A stretch of DNA of 64,000 bases, taken from assembly GCF_029626025.1 (NCBI RefSeq), contig NZ_JARUBF010000001.1, positions 1,860,001 through 1,924,000 of the forward strand, in the 5' to 3' direction. The notes under the pieces were generated by a model. The model searched no databases. It had not been told where the DNA came from and worked only from the letters and a program-made list of their open reading frames with translations. Positions 32,403-41,286 of this stretch are shown here, one piece after another; position 1 is the first letter of the stretch; each line of letters begins with the position of its first letter. The stretch is from Solwaraspora sp. WMMD406. GTDB lineage: Bacteria > Actinomycetota > Actinomycetes > Mycobacteriales > Micromonosporaceae. A program made the position numbers and the translations under genes.

Positions 32403-35036
32403 CTACCCGGCGCCGAAGCAGACGAAGGCGGCGGCGGTGGCGCGGGCGGCGGCCACCGAACCACCGGCGCCGTCGCCGAACGCCCGCTGGGCGTTGGCCA
32501 ACGCCGTCGCCGGAGCGTCTCCCGCCCGCATCCGGCCATGCAGATCCAGCATCAGCGTGCTGGTCAGATCGGCCGGCACCGGCAGGACGGTGGCGATCAG
32601 GCTCCGGGTGCCGAGCGCCAGCAGGACCGCGGTGAACCCCATCACCTCGTCGCCCGGCCGGATCCCGGCCAGACCCGAGTCACAGGCCGACAACACGACA
32701 CAACCGGGCGGGCTGGTCAACCGCTCCAACTCGTACGCCGTCAACGGCCCGTCAGCCAGCTCCAAAGTGGAAAACAGCGGGTTGTCCGCTCGGAACCGGC
32801 CATGCGCGGCGATGTGCGCCAGACCGGCGCCGTTGAGCGCCCCGGTCACCGCGCCGGCCGTGGCCGCCGCACCGGTCAGGACGCGCGATCCGGGCAACAC
32901 GGCGTCGAGCTGACGTACCTCGCTCTCACCGGCCGGCAGCCGGGGCCCCGCCACCAGCACCGAGGGACCCTGCGGTGTCGGCCGTCCGCCGGCGCGCAGC
33001 CACGCCGCCGCCGACGGCGCCACCGTCACCGCCCGGCCCGCGCAGGTCGCCAGATCAGACCACGGTACGGCGTGCAGCGCGCCGATCGGCACGATCACCA
33101 GGGGTCGGTCGGCGACCCGCCGGCGTACCGGATCGAACAGTTGCCGGTCCAGAGTGGTGGCGGTGTGCGCCACGGCGGCGCGGGCATCGGCACTGTCACC
33201 GGTCACGACCAGACGACGCAGCCCGAAGCGGTGCAGCCGGGCGACCCGGACCGCCTCGGCCAATGGGCCGAGATCGTGCAACGTCGCCCGACCGTCACGG
33301 ACCAGCACCGCGTGCAACTGGCTGCCGTGCGCGACCAACTCCAGCAGCACCGCGTCGCCGAGCGCCGTGGCCAGATCCCGCACCCCCGGTGGGGCGAGCC
33401 GGCCCGGCGGGTCGAGCAGCCGTCCGCCGGCCGCCCCCCGTGCCAACTCCCGGATCCGCTGCTCCAGCCGTGCCTGCCGGCCCCGCAACGCCTGCACCGG
33501 ATTCCCGGTGAGCAGCGCGTCCTCAAGCCCGGCGCTGACCATGCGCAACTCGGCGAGAGCGGTGGCCAGATCCGGATCCGCCGGCGGGGACACCGGCCGC
33601 ATCCCCAGCGCGTTGGCCCGCCATCGCTCCGCCCAGGTCAACACCTGGGCCGGCACACCCCGGCGGATCGCGATGTCCAGACCTTCGGCGGCCAGCTCCT
33701 GGCCGTACGCGCCGCTGTGTGCCCGTAGCTCCGTCGCGCCGAGCGACGCGCGGTGCCCGTCCAGCACCGCCAGACCCAGCCGCAACGCCCGGGCGGCCCC
33801 CGACTCGTCCCCGGCCAGCCGGCGACGCAGCGCCAGCGCGTACCACCCCTGCGCCCGGTGGGGTGCGGTACCCCGCGATCGGGAACCGGCGGCGACGGTC
33901 AGCAGCTGCGTGGCCCGGCCCGCGCGCCCCAGCGCGGTGGCGAGTCGGGCGGCCTCGATCCGGGTGGTCAGCGCCGGACCGGGCCAACCGGTCGCGTCGA
34001 GCTGATCGGCGGTCCGTTCCATCGCGGTGAGCAGTCCCGGTGACCGCAGGCCTCGGGCGTAGCCGGCCCGCAGCTCGACGTGTCGGGCGAAGGCGGCCCA
34101 GGTCGGGCGGCCCTGGCGGCGGAAGCGGCTGCGGGCGGCGGTCGCCGCCTCGGTCGCGGTGACGAGATCGTCGGCGAGCAGCGCCGCGCGGGCCTGGGCC
34201 AGCAGCGCTTCGGCCAGGTCCGAAGCCATGCCCCGGCGGCGCAGCTCGGTCACGGCGGTGCTGGCCACCGCCACCGCCTCGTCGATCAACGGTACGGACA
34301 GCAGCAGCTCGAACCGGTCCAGCAGGAGCGCCGGCCGGGGTACGGCGAGCCGGCGGTACTCGGCGTCGACCGTCGCGAAGCAGTGCAGCGCCCCGGCCAC
34401 GTCACCGCGCTGGCCGGCGGCGATGCCGCTGTTCCACCGCGCGTCGGCGGCGGCGAGGTCCAACCCGAGCCGGCCGAAGATGTCGGCCGCCCGTTGCAGG
34501 TCGTCGTCGGGGCCCTGATCAAAGCCCTGGTGAGCGTTGAGTAGCCCACGGTTGTTACGGGCCCGTGCCTCCAACAGCGGGTCACCTTCGCGTCGGGCGA
34601 TCTCGACGGCGACGTCGTAGTCGCGCACCGCTTCGTCGAAGCGTCCCCGGTAGTGCAGCACCACGCCGCGCTGCATCCGGGCCCGGCCGGCGTCCGCCCC
34701 GGTCAGTTGCGGCAGCGCCGAAGTCACCGAGCGGAGGGCCGCTCTGGTGCGCCCGGCGCTGGCCAGCACGTACCCGAGGCTCATCTGGGCCAGCGCCCGC
34801 AGCCGGGGGTCGTCGGCGGCCCGGACGGCGCGGCGCAGGTGGCGCAGCGCGCCGGGCAGGTCGCCCAGTTCGCGCAGGGCCAGTCCGATGGCACGTTCGG
34901 CGGTGGACCGGTCGCCAGGTCGCGACGGGTCGGCGATGACCTGGCGAGCGACCGCGATGGCCTCGTGCGGGTATCGCTGGACGGCATCGAGGGCGGCCTG
35001 TGCTGGGTCGGCACCGGAAACGGTGCGGTCGGCCAT
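32403..35036 (-). CDS. TPR-CHAT domain protein (caspase-like peptidase)
   Basis: An 877-aa cytosolic protein: TPR-like helical repeats over about residues 10-500, then a CHAT (caspase/separase-fold) domain with catalytic His in HIAAHGRF (about H745) and Cys in VVLSACDSG (about C785). Repeat units such as AQMSLGYVLASAGRTRAAL are clear TPRs. CHAT peptidases with TPRs are often effectors or processing proteases of bacterial conflict and signalling systems. ATG at 35036 is used; TTG at 35072 would add 12 residues. It is divergent from a subtilase-sigma factor operon with 234 bases between them. Confidence 0.88.
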   Translation of the reverse strand: MADRTVSGADPAQAALDAVQRYPHEAIAVARQVIADPSRPGDRSTAERAIGLALRELGDLPGALRHLRRAVRAADDPRLRALAQMSLGYVLASAGRTRAALRSVTSALPQLTGADAGRARMQRGVVLHYRGRFDEAVRDYDVAVEIARREGDPLLEARARNNRGLLNAHQGFDQGPDDDLQRAADIFGRLGLDLAAADARWNSGIAAGQRGDVAGALHCFATVDAEYRRLAVPRPALLLDRFELLLSVPLIDEAVAVASTAVTELRRRGMASDLAEALLAQARAALLADDLVTATEAATAARSRFRRQGRPTWAAFARHVELRAGYARGLRSPGLLTAMERTADQLDATGWPGPALTTRIEAARLATALGRAGRATQLLTVAAGSRSRGTAPHRAQGWYALALRRRLAGDESGAARALRLGLAVLDGHRASLGATELRAHSGAYGQELAAEGLDIAIRRGVPAQVLTWAERWRANALGMRPVSPPADPDLATALAELRMVSAGLEDALLTGNPVQALRGRQARLEQRIRELARGAAGGRLLDPPGRLAPPGVRDLATALGDAVLLELVAHGSQLHAVLVRDGRATLHDLGPLAEAVRVARLHRFGLRRLVVTGDSADARAAVAHTATTLDRQLFDPVRRRVADRPLVIVPIGALHAVPWSDLATCAGRAVTVAPSAAAWLRAGGRPTPQGPSVLVAGPRLPAGESEVRQLDAVLPGSRVLTGAAATAGAVTGALNGAGLAHIAAHGRFRADNPLFSTLELADGPLTAYELERLTSPPGCVVLSACDSGLAGIRPGDEVMGFTAVLLALGTRSLIATVLPVPADLTSTLMLDLHGRMRAGDAPATALANAQRAFGDGAGGSVAAARATAAAFVCFGAG

Positions 35037-35270
35037 GTGCTGAAGAATTCCCGACCCGCGCGTCCCGGTCAATCTCGCCGGGCGCGGCGCGGGGTGCCCG
35101 GCCGGTGGTTGTCGGAGCCTGGCACCGACAACCGGGTACGTTCGACCCCGTCATCAATTGACATTGGACTATCCTTTGAAATAATTGTGCTGCTCCCCAC
35201 CGTTTCGTGTCCCACGCCGTCCGTGGCCGCTGCGGTCGGGATCGCCACCCACCCCACCGCTGGAGGTCCG

Positions 35271-36587
35271 ATGTCACCTGAGGACCGCGACACGTCGGGC
35301 CCGTCCGGGCAGATCTCCCGCCGTCACCTGGTGGGGTGGTCGGCGCTCATCGCCGCCGCCCTGCCGTTCGGAGCGGCCGGACAGCCGGCCGCGGCCAAGG
35401 CGGGTGAGCCGGTCGACGACGGCTACCAACAGGCCGTGTGGAAAGCCCTGACCGCCGATCCGGCCGTTCGCTCCTACACCGCCGTCGCCGGTGGCGAGTT
35501 CCTCTACCGCCCCCGGCAACTGTTGGTCGCCCCGCCCGACGTACCCCGGGTGCTGGCCCGGCTGCGTGCGGAGGGCCGTCAGGTCACCGAGAGTCCCGGG
35601 TTCGCCGGGGTGAGTCGGTTGCGTTTCCACCAAGAGACCGACATCCCGGCCGTGGTCCGCACGCTGCGCGACCCCCGGCAGTGGGGTGGGCAACCGGTTC
35701 CCCGGGTACAGCCGCATCACGTCCTGCTCGGCTTCGGCAACATCATGGGCAACCCAGGGGGACCGCCGCAGGCCGCGTCGGCTCTGGCCCCTCCTGACCC
35801 GGCACGGCTCGGCGAGGGGGCGGACGTCATCGTGGGCGTCTGCGATACCGGCATCTGGGACCGGGCCGGCAACGTCCACCCACTGTGGCTCGGCGGTAGC
35901 TATCTGCCGGAGCCTGACGACGAGGATCCGCTCTATCTCAGCGGCAACCAACTGGCGCTGCAGGGCGGACACGGCACCTTCGTCGCCGGAGTGGTCCGCC
36001 AGGCCGCCCCCGGGGTCCGGGTCGACCCCGAGGTCGCGCTGAACGCCAACGGCGTCGGCGACGAGGAAGGACTCGTCGCCGCGATCGGCCGACTCACCCC
36101 GGACGTGTCGATCATCAACCTCTCGCTGGGTTACTTCACCCAGGATGACCAGCCACCGCTACCACTGGCCAACGCCCTTGCCGCCGTGCGCCCCAGGGTG
36201 GTCGTGGTCGCCGCCGCCGGCAACACCGGCACCACGCGCAAATCCTGGCCGGCCGCGCTGGACGGGGTGCTCGCCGTGGCAGCGGTGAGCGAGGTGGGTG
36301 GCGGTCCGGTGCCCGCCAGCTACAGCAGCCACGGCCCCTGGGTCGACCTGTCCGCCCGTGGTGACCGCACCAGCACGTACGTGCACGGCGAGCTGCACCT
36401 GCCCGGTCACCCGATCCTGCCGTTCTCCGGCTTCGCCAACTGGGCCGGCACCTCGTTCGCCACCGGCCACGTCTCCGGTCGGCTCGCCGCGCTGATGACC
36501 GCCGGTGGATGGGACGCCCCGACGGCGGCAGCGGTCATGACCTCCGATCCGATCTGGCATCCCGACTTCGGCGTGCTGATCGGATGA
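35271..36587 (+). CDS. Subtilisin-like S8 serine peptidase
   Basis: A 438-aa S8 peptidase. The triad is visible: D192 in VGVCDTGIWD, H234 in GGHGTFVAG and S395 in GTSFATGHVSG, with oxyanion Asn in AAAGNTG (N318). The N-terminus has a twin-arginine-like SRRHLVGW followed by a weak hydrophobic stretch ending AAAKAG, so export is possible but not certain. ATG at 35271 follows GGAGG. The stop overlaps the sigma factor start (ATGA), so it is coupled to a regulator, an unusual arrangement for a protease. Confidence 0.88.
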   Translation: MSPEDRDTSGPSGQISRRHLVGWSALIAAALPFGAAGQPAAAKAGEPVDDGYQQAVWKALTADPAVRSYTAVAGGEFLYRPRQLLVAPPDVPRVLARLRAEGRQVTESPGFAGVSRLRFHQETDIPAVVRTLRDPRQWGGQPVPRVQPHHVLLGFGNIMGNPGGPPQAASALAPPDPARLGEGADVIVGVCDTGIWDRAGNVHPLWLGGSYLPEPDDEDPLYLSGNQLALQGGHGTFVAGVVRQAAPGVRVDPEVALNANGVGDEEGLVAAIGRLTPDVSIINLSLGYFTQDDQPPLPLANALAAVRPRVVVVAAAGNTGTTRKSWPAALDGVLAVAAVSEVGGGPVPASYSSHGPWVDLSARGDRTSTYVHGELHLPGHPILPFSGFANWAGTSFATGHVSGRLAALMTAGGWDAPTAAAVMTSDPIWHPDFGVLIG

Positions 36588-37249
36588 GTCGACCCGTCGC
36601 TTCAGGCAACCACGACGAGGCCGTCGCCACACTGGTCACCGCCGCCGCTTCCGGTGACGAAAGCGCCTGGACCCAACTGGTCCGCCGCTACACCCCGTTG
36701 GTCGTCGCGGTGATTCGCAGTCACGGTCTGGATCGGACCGACGCGGCCGATGTCAACCAGACCGTCTGGCTGCGTCTGGTCGAACACCTGGGTCGGTTGC
36801 GTGAGTCACACGCCTTGCCCGCCTGGTTGGTGACGACCACCCGGCGGGAGTGCCATCGGATGCTGCGGCTCGGCCGGCGTACCCAGCCGTTCGACCCGCA
36901 CGCCGACCCGGTCGACGGCCGCGCCGGGGTCTTCGGGCTGGTGGAGCCGTCCGCGCCCGACGAGGAGCTGTTGCGTGCCGAGCGCCAGCAGGCCCTGCGG
37001 GACGCGTTCGCCCAGCTCCCGTCCCGCTGCCAGGATCTGCTCGCCATGCTCGCCCAGGATCCGCCGGCGAGCTATCGTGAGGTCGGGGAGCGGCTCGGCA
37101 TGCCGGTCGGCAGCGTCGGTCCGACCCAGGCTCGATGTCTGGCGAGGTTGCGTAGCTGCCCGGCGCTCGCCCCTTACATCCGACCGTCCCCGGGTGGGAC
37201 ACCGGGGAGCGGAGGTGAACGCGATGGAGCAGTGGCCGCCCGCCCGTGA
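36584..37249 (+). CDS. ECF-type RNA polymerase sigma factor
   Basis: A 221-aa sigma-70-family protein. Region 2 covers about 10-80 (WTQLVRRYTPLVVAVIRSHG ... DVNQTVWLRLVEHLGRLRE) and region 4 about 135-195 (LPSRCQDLLAMLAQDP ... SYREVGERLGMPVGSVGPTQ). It should direct polymerase to a small regulon, perhaps this locus. It overlaps the S8 gene (ATGA at 36584) and the following gene by 26 bases. No zinc anti-sigma gene is present; the small downstream protein may take that role. Confidence 0.87.
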   Translation: MSRPVASGNHDEAVATLVTAAASGDESAWTQLVRRYTPLVVAVIRSHGLDRTDAADVNQTVWLRLVEHLGRLRESHALPAWLVTTTRRECHRMLRLGRRTQPFDPHADPVDGRAGVFGLVEPSAPDEELLRAERQQALRDAFAQLPSRCQDLLAMLAQDPPASYREVGERLGMPVGSVGPTQARCLARLRSCPALAPYIRPSPGGTPGSGGERDGAVAARP

Positions 37250-37688
37250 CGACGCGCTGCTGACCGAGTTGGGCGCCGCGCTTCGTGGCCTCGGGCCGGT
37301 GCCGGAGGAGTTCCTTGACGCGGCGTTGGCCGCCTTCAGCTGGCGTACGGTCGACGCCGAGCTGGCCATCGCCGAACTGACCTTCGATTCGGCCCGCGAC
37401 CTGGAACCGGCCGGTCCGACCCGGTCCACGGCGGTCGACCGGACGCTGACGTTTCGATCCGGACCGGTGATCGTCGAGATCGAGGTGACCGCCAGCGGTG
37501 TGGTCGGTCAGCTCTCTCCGCCGTGCCCCGGCCGGGTCAGTGCCCGGACCGCCGACGGGCAGTACGAGGACGTGCCGGTCGATACGCTGGGCCTCTTCTC
37601 GATGGGTGTGCCGCCCGTCGGCCCGGTGCAGTTCCGCGCCACCACGGACCGCTACGGAGTCCGTACCGCCTGGGTGAGCCTGCGCTGA
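37224..37688 (+). CDS. Conserved hypothetical partner of the sigma factor
   Basis: A 154-aa soluble protein with no cysteine-histidine anti-sigma motif. The N-terminal half is helical (EEFLDAALAAFSWRTVDAEL, AIAELTFDSA), the C-terminal half beta-rich (VDRTLTFRSGPVIVEIEVTA). Similar small proteins commonly follow such sigma factors next to CHAT/S8 genes (from memory), but I cannot name a function. ATG at 37224 has GGAGG at 8 bases. Confidence 0.6.
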   Translation: MEQWPPARDDALLTELGAALRGLGPVPEEFLDAALAAFSWRTVDAELAIAELTFDSARDLEPAGPTRSTAVDRTLTFRSGPVIVEIEVTASGVVGQLSPPCPGRVSARTADGQYEDVPVDTLGLFSMGVPPVGPVQFRATTDRYGVRTAWVSLR

Positions 37689-37700
37689 CGCAGGCCAGCG

Positions 37701-37734
37701 GGGCGGGCCCGGACCGTCTGGTCCGGACCCGCCC
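37701..37734. terminator. 15-bp hairpin after the sigma factor operon
   Basis: 37701-37715 pairs with 37720-37734 with one mismatch and a GTCT tetraloop. It lies 12 bases past the rightward operon. Confidence 0.7.
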
Positions 37735-37816
37735 GTGACCCACGACCCCGACCCGCCCGGCCGGCGTACCCGACCCTTCCCGGACAGGGCCGGGTCGCCG
37801 TCAGGGTCGTGCGGTC

Positions 37817-37869
37817 GCGGTACGGGTGGAGGTCGCCGGGTCCCGTTCGGTGACCTCCACCCGTACCGC
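37817..37869. terminator. 18-bp hairpin after the leftward secreted-protein gene
   Basis: 37817-37834 pairs perfectly with 37852-37869 around 17 bases. It is located 10 bases beyond the stop of the minus-strand gene at 37880. Confidence 0.72.
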
Positions 37870-37879
37870 TTCCTGGCGG

Positions 37880-38926
37880 CTACTGGGCTCGCTTGCTCAC
37901 GGTCACGTTGTAGCGGACGCCGCCGAGGTCGGTGCGCTCGCCGCCGTCGGCGCCGGGGCCGATCTGGATCACGTCGATCGCGATCGGCTCCCTGATCGCC
38001 GTGGTGGCGGTGAAGTACAGCTTCAGTGTGAGTCGCTCGCCGGGATTGAGCACGATGTTGTCGATCGAGGCCTGCGCCGGATCCAGGATCTCGATCTGGG
38101 TCCGGCCGACCTGCCGGATGGCCTTGCCCGCCTTGCCGCCGGCGGCCCAGCGTTCGTGTAGGGCCGGTCCGAGGTCGGCGATGATCCGACCGCCGGCGGC
38201 GCGCAGCGGCACGTCACCCTGGCGGAAGATGATGCCGTTGCGGGTCGGCTGGCGGTGCGTGTTGCCGATCGCGAACGGCCGCTCCTCGGGCTGGCTGTCC
38301 GGTGCCAGGGCCACCGAGTCGACGTTACGCCAGACGATGTTGTTGTTGTTCTTGGTGTTCTGGACGGTGTCGGGGCCTTCGCTGCTCATCGGGTCGTTGG
38401 GGGAGACCCAGCGGGCCAGCAGGCAGAAGTGCCCCGGGCCGGGGACGTCGTCCCAGGGGATGGTGACCGTGGTGACGCCGCCGGGTGCGACGGACACCGA
38501 CATCCAGCCGATCTCGGTCCAACCGCTGGGCCACATCGTGCCGCCGCCCGGCGTGCTCCGGTAGACGTGGAGTTCGCCCTGCTCCGTGACTGGGTTGCCG
38601 TACGGTCCGGGGTTGCGCAGATTGACGAAGATGTAGTTGGTCTGTCCGATGATCGGGTTCTGGCTGTTCTGGCATCCTGCGGCGGTGTTGCAGACCTTGA
38701 TGTCCGGGCTCTGCCAGATGTCGCCGATGAGGTGCGGCTGGAGCCCGACGTCGGCCGAGTTGTCCATCATCCAGACGTCGGCTGCCGTGCTGGCGGTAGC
38801 GCTGTCGGTCGAGCGGTCGAGAGCTGCCGCTCCGGCCGAGGTGACCGGCAGCAGCAGCGCCACAGCCGCTGCGGTGATCAGGGCGAGTGTCGATCGACGT
38901 ACGCGTCGCGTCAGTCGCGTGGACAA
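37880..38926 (-). CDS. Secreted hypothetical protein with Ig-like/CARDB-like domains
   Basis: A 348-aa exported protein: signal peptide about 1-35 (RSTLALITAAAVALLLPVTS, then AGA), followed by a beta-sandwich domain with DVWMMDNSADVG, IWQSPDIKV, NPIIGQTNYIFVNLRNPG and PGHFCLLARWVSPNDPM, a pattern seen in several actinobacterial surface proteins. The second half (about 200-348) is another beta domain. TTG at 38926 is chosen because GGGAGG lies 5 bases upstream; the ATG at 38971 precedes no signal sequence. Two cysteines (VCNTAAGC) may form a disulfide. The function is unknown. Confidence 0.68.
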   Translation of the reverse strand: MSTRLTRRVRRSTLALITAAAVALLLPVTSAGAAALDRSTDSATASTAADVWMMDNSADVGLQPHLIGDIWQSPDIKVCNTAAGCQNSQNPIIGQTNYIFVNLRNPGPYGNPVTEQGELHVYRSTPGGGTMWPSGWTEIGWMSVSVAPGGVTTVTIPWDDVPGPGHFCLLARWVSPNDPMSSEGPDTVQNTKNNNNIVWRNVDSVALAPDSQPEERPFAIGNTHRQPTRNGIIFRQGDVPLRAAGGRIIADLGPALHERWAAGGKAGKAIRQVGRTQIEILDPAQASIDNIVLNPGERLTLKLYFTATTAIREPIAIDVIQIGPGADGGERTDLGGVRYNVTVSKRAQ

Positions 38927-39105
38927 AGGTTCCTCCCGAGGTAGGGGTGGAACGCGAACCGTGACGGTCACGGCCGCGCGGGGTGGATACCTCTACCGAG
39001 AGAGATCGACGGACGAAAATACCTCTGGTGGGGTGGGTGGATGGTCAGATGGCGAAAATAGCGGCGTTCGCCGCGCGCGTGCCCGCCACGTCCACCGGGG
39101 TGGGG

Positions 39106-39684
39106 CTACCAGTGCGGCGGCTTGTTGTCGTCGAAGACGATGTCGATGGCCGGCTCGACCGGCTCGACCGGAGCACTGGTCTGCTGCAGGAACAGCGAGA
39201 CGGTCGAATCGTGGGCGACGAGGGAGCCCGCCGCCGGCGACTGGCTCCGCACCTCCCACGTGGTCCCCTCTCCCAGGTCGAGGAGCACCATCTCGCCAGG
39301 GTGGATGACCTGCCCGTTGATGTCGGCACGTAGTTGGCTGTCGCCGAGCCGGCTCAGTGCCATGTGCGGGTCGAGCCCCACCACATCTGGTACCGACACC
39401 GGCAGATGTTCCTCGGCCGGAGCGGAGTCGACCGTGATGGTGACCCGCGCGCTCACCGCCGCACCGGCGGCCAGGCCGAGCGTCGTCGAGTGCACCCGGG
39501 CCTGGAACCAGCATCCGTGCGTCGGGACGCCCGCCGGCACCGCGACCCGTACCCGGAAGTCTTCGGACACGCCGACGTCGACCTGCCGGTGGGGCTCGTC
39601 CACGACGAACCACGCCCCGCTGGTGTTTTCCCCGGGCAGCACGTCCACGGTGGCTCGATCGGTGGTCCTGCTCCCCGACCTCAA
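39106..39684 (-). CDS. PASTA-domain-containing protein
   Basis: A 192-aa protein: an N-terminal beta-sandwich (about 10-105, with HGCWFQARVHST) and a C-terminal PASTA-like domain (VPDVVGLDPHMALSRL ... VRSQSPAAGSLV) as found in peptidoglycan- or beta-lactam-binding proteins. No signal peptide is visible. TTG at 39684 overlaps, as TTGA, the ancestral stop (39681-39683) of the gene cut by the IS element, which supports this start and shows the two were once coupled. The IS now separates it from its original promoter. Confidence 0.6.
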   Translation of the reverse strand: MRSGSRTTDRATVDVLPGENTSGAWFVVDEPHRQVDVGVSEDFRVRVAVPAGVPTHGCWFQARVHSTTLGLAAGAAVSARVTITVDSAPAEEHLPVSVPDVVGLDPHMALSRLGDSQLRADINGQVIHPGEMVLLDLGEGTTWEVRSQSPAAGSLVAHDSTVSLFLQQTSAPVEPVEPAIDIVFDDNKPPHW

Positions 39685-39766
39685 TCACGTCGCCTAGCTA
39701 TCACGGATCCGGCCAGGTCGAGCGCTACGGAAAGTGGATCACTCGCCGCTGCTGGCAGATAGCCCT

Positions 39767-39776
39767 GGTCTAGCCC
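39767..39776. repeat. Target-site duplication, left copy
   Basis: GGTCTAGCCC, identical to 41287-41296 on the other side of the IS element. Confidence 0.92.
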
Positions 39777-41286
39777 CAACGCCGCTCGGTTAGGGCGGGT
39801 GGATGGTTAGCAAGTGTTTGTGATTATATCGATGGCTATGGTGGCTTTGTAGCTGCGTCGGTCTACGTTGGGTCCGCGGGCTTGGTACTTGGAGTTCGAG
39901 CGTTTGATCATGCGGGTCTTCACCCGGATCCGACGCTCAGGTAGCAGGTGGGCCAGAACCGCACGACCGATGGCGCCGACCAGGTCGATGACGGTGTCGG
40001 CGAGGACGCCGGCGGCGTGGGTGACCTGGTCGCGGGCGGCGTTCAGGGCGGTGGTGAAGCTGGCCCGGTCAGGGCCGGTGCCGGGCCGGCTGTCGGTGGC
40101 GTCGGTCATGGCGTTACGCAGGATCTGGTAGACGACCAGCAGGGCGTAGACCTCCTGGTCGATGCCGTCGGGAGTACGCGCGCGCAGGACCCGGCCGCCG
40201 AGGATGCTGGATTTGATCTCCAGGTAGGCGGTTTCGACCTCCCACCGGCGGTGGTACAGCTTTATCAGTTCGCCGGCCGGGTGGGTGCGTGGGTCGAGCA
40301 GGGTGGTGATCAGCCGGTAGCCGCCCGTGCGGACGCCGTCGATGGTCTGGACGCTGATCTCAGCGTCCACGACCCGCACCCGTACCGTGCCGATGGTCGA
40401 CAGCCAGGATCCGTCGTGGTACCGGCGGATCACCGGCAGGCGGCGGCCGTTCTTGCAGCGGATCAGCAGGTCGGCCCTGGTGGCGGCGAGTGTCTGGATG
40501 AGGTCGGCGGCGGCGTAGTTACGGTCGGCCAACAGCAGCATCCCGGCGGCCAGGCTCCGGGCCAGGGAGCGGGCCTGGTCGAGTTCGCTGGTGCCGAGTG
40601 GAGCGAACACGGCGTCGATGATCGAGCGGGTGCCGCAGGTCAGCAGGACACTCAGCCGTAGTGCCGGGTAGCCCGCGCCGCCGTGGTTACCCCGTTGTTT
40701 GCGGTAACGGACCCGGACCGCCTCGGCGTCGGCGACCGACATCGTGGTCCCGTCGATCGCTGTCACCAGCAGGCCCCGCCACCGCACGGCGTGCGTCGCC
40801 GTGGTGACCGCCGGGCCGCGCAGCAGATCGAACAGGGCCCGCAACGGCGTCGACCCGAGCCGCTGACGCGCCTCCCGTAACGTGCCTGAGGCCGGCTCGG
40901 TCAGATCCAGCCCGGTCAGACCGGCGGTCAGTTTCCGCCACACCTGCCCGTAGCCGAGTTCGGCGAACAAGCAGCCTGCGAGGACGAGGTAGACCACGAC
41001 CCGGGCCGGGAGTAGCCGGATCCGCTGCTGGGTACGACGGGTCGCGGCAAGGACCTCATCGACCATCTCGAAGGGCAGGAACTGGGTCAACTCACCCAGA
41101 TGACCCGGCGCGAACACACCTGCGGCTACCCGCACCGTCCGAGTTATGGCAATCTGATCGACCAAAGCGGAGTTCCTGGTCTCGAGGCGTCTTGGAGTGA
41201 CTCACCTCGTTACAGGAACTCCGCTTTCCCATGTCCGACCGACACACCCTTGACCGCTGCCGCAACGGCTTAACCGAGCGGCGTTG
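39777..41286. mobile_element. IS4-family insertion sequence, complete
   Basis: A 1510-bp element with perfect 16-bp terminal inverted repeats (39777-39792, CAACGCCGCTCGGTTA, and 41271-41286) carrying one transposase gene. It is flanked by 10-bp direct repeats GGTCTAGCCC at 39767-39776 and 41287-41296, a target duplication typical of this family. The intact ends, duplication and transposase suggest a recent insertion. It interrupts the 3' end of the gene at 41270-42292. Confidence 0.93.
39807..41165 (-). CDS. IS4-family transposase
   Basis: A 452-aa DDE transposase: an N-terminal domain of the IS4-transposase type, first Asp in VTAIDGTTMSVAD, second in LLADRNYAAADL, and the Y-(2)-R-(3)-E signature in YHRRWEVETAYLEIKS. 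The gene fills the element and reads leftward. No frameshift is seen, so it should be active. Confidence 0.93.
   Translation of the reverse strand: MVDQIAITRTVRVAAGVFAPGHLGELTQFLPFEMVDEVLAATRRTQQRIRLLPARVVVYLVLAGCLFAELGYGQVWRKLTAGLTGLDLTEPASGTLREARQRLGSTPLRALFDLLRGPAVTTATHAVRWRGLLVTAIDGTTMSVADAEAVRVRYRKQRGNHGGAGYPALRLSVLLTCGTRSIIDAVFAPLGTSELDQARSLARSLAAGMLLLADRNYAAADLIQTLAATRADLLIRCKNGRRLPVIRRYHDGSWLSTIGTVRVRVVDAEISVQTIDGVRTGGYRLITTLLDPRTHPAGELIKLYHRRWEVETAYLEIKSSILGGRVLRARTPDGIDQEVYALLVVYQILRNAMTDATDSRPGTGPDRASFTTALNAARDQVTHAAGVLADTVIDLVGAIGRAVLAHLLPERRIRVKTRMIKRSNSKYQARGPNVDRRSYKATIAIDIITNTC

Noticed and set aside
32292-33728. 478-aa plus-strand frame over the CHAT domain
   Set aside because: Antisense to catalytic CHAT motifs; no domain of its own.
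35037-35270. Small gene between the CHAT and S8 genes
   Set aside because: No frame with a ribosome site; the segment is AT-richer and looks like a divergent promoter.
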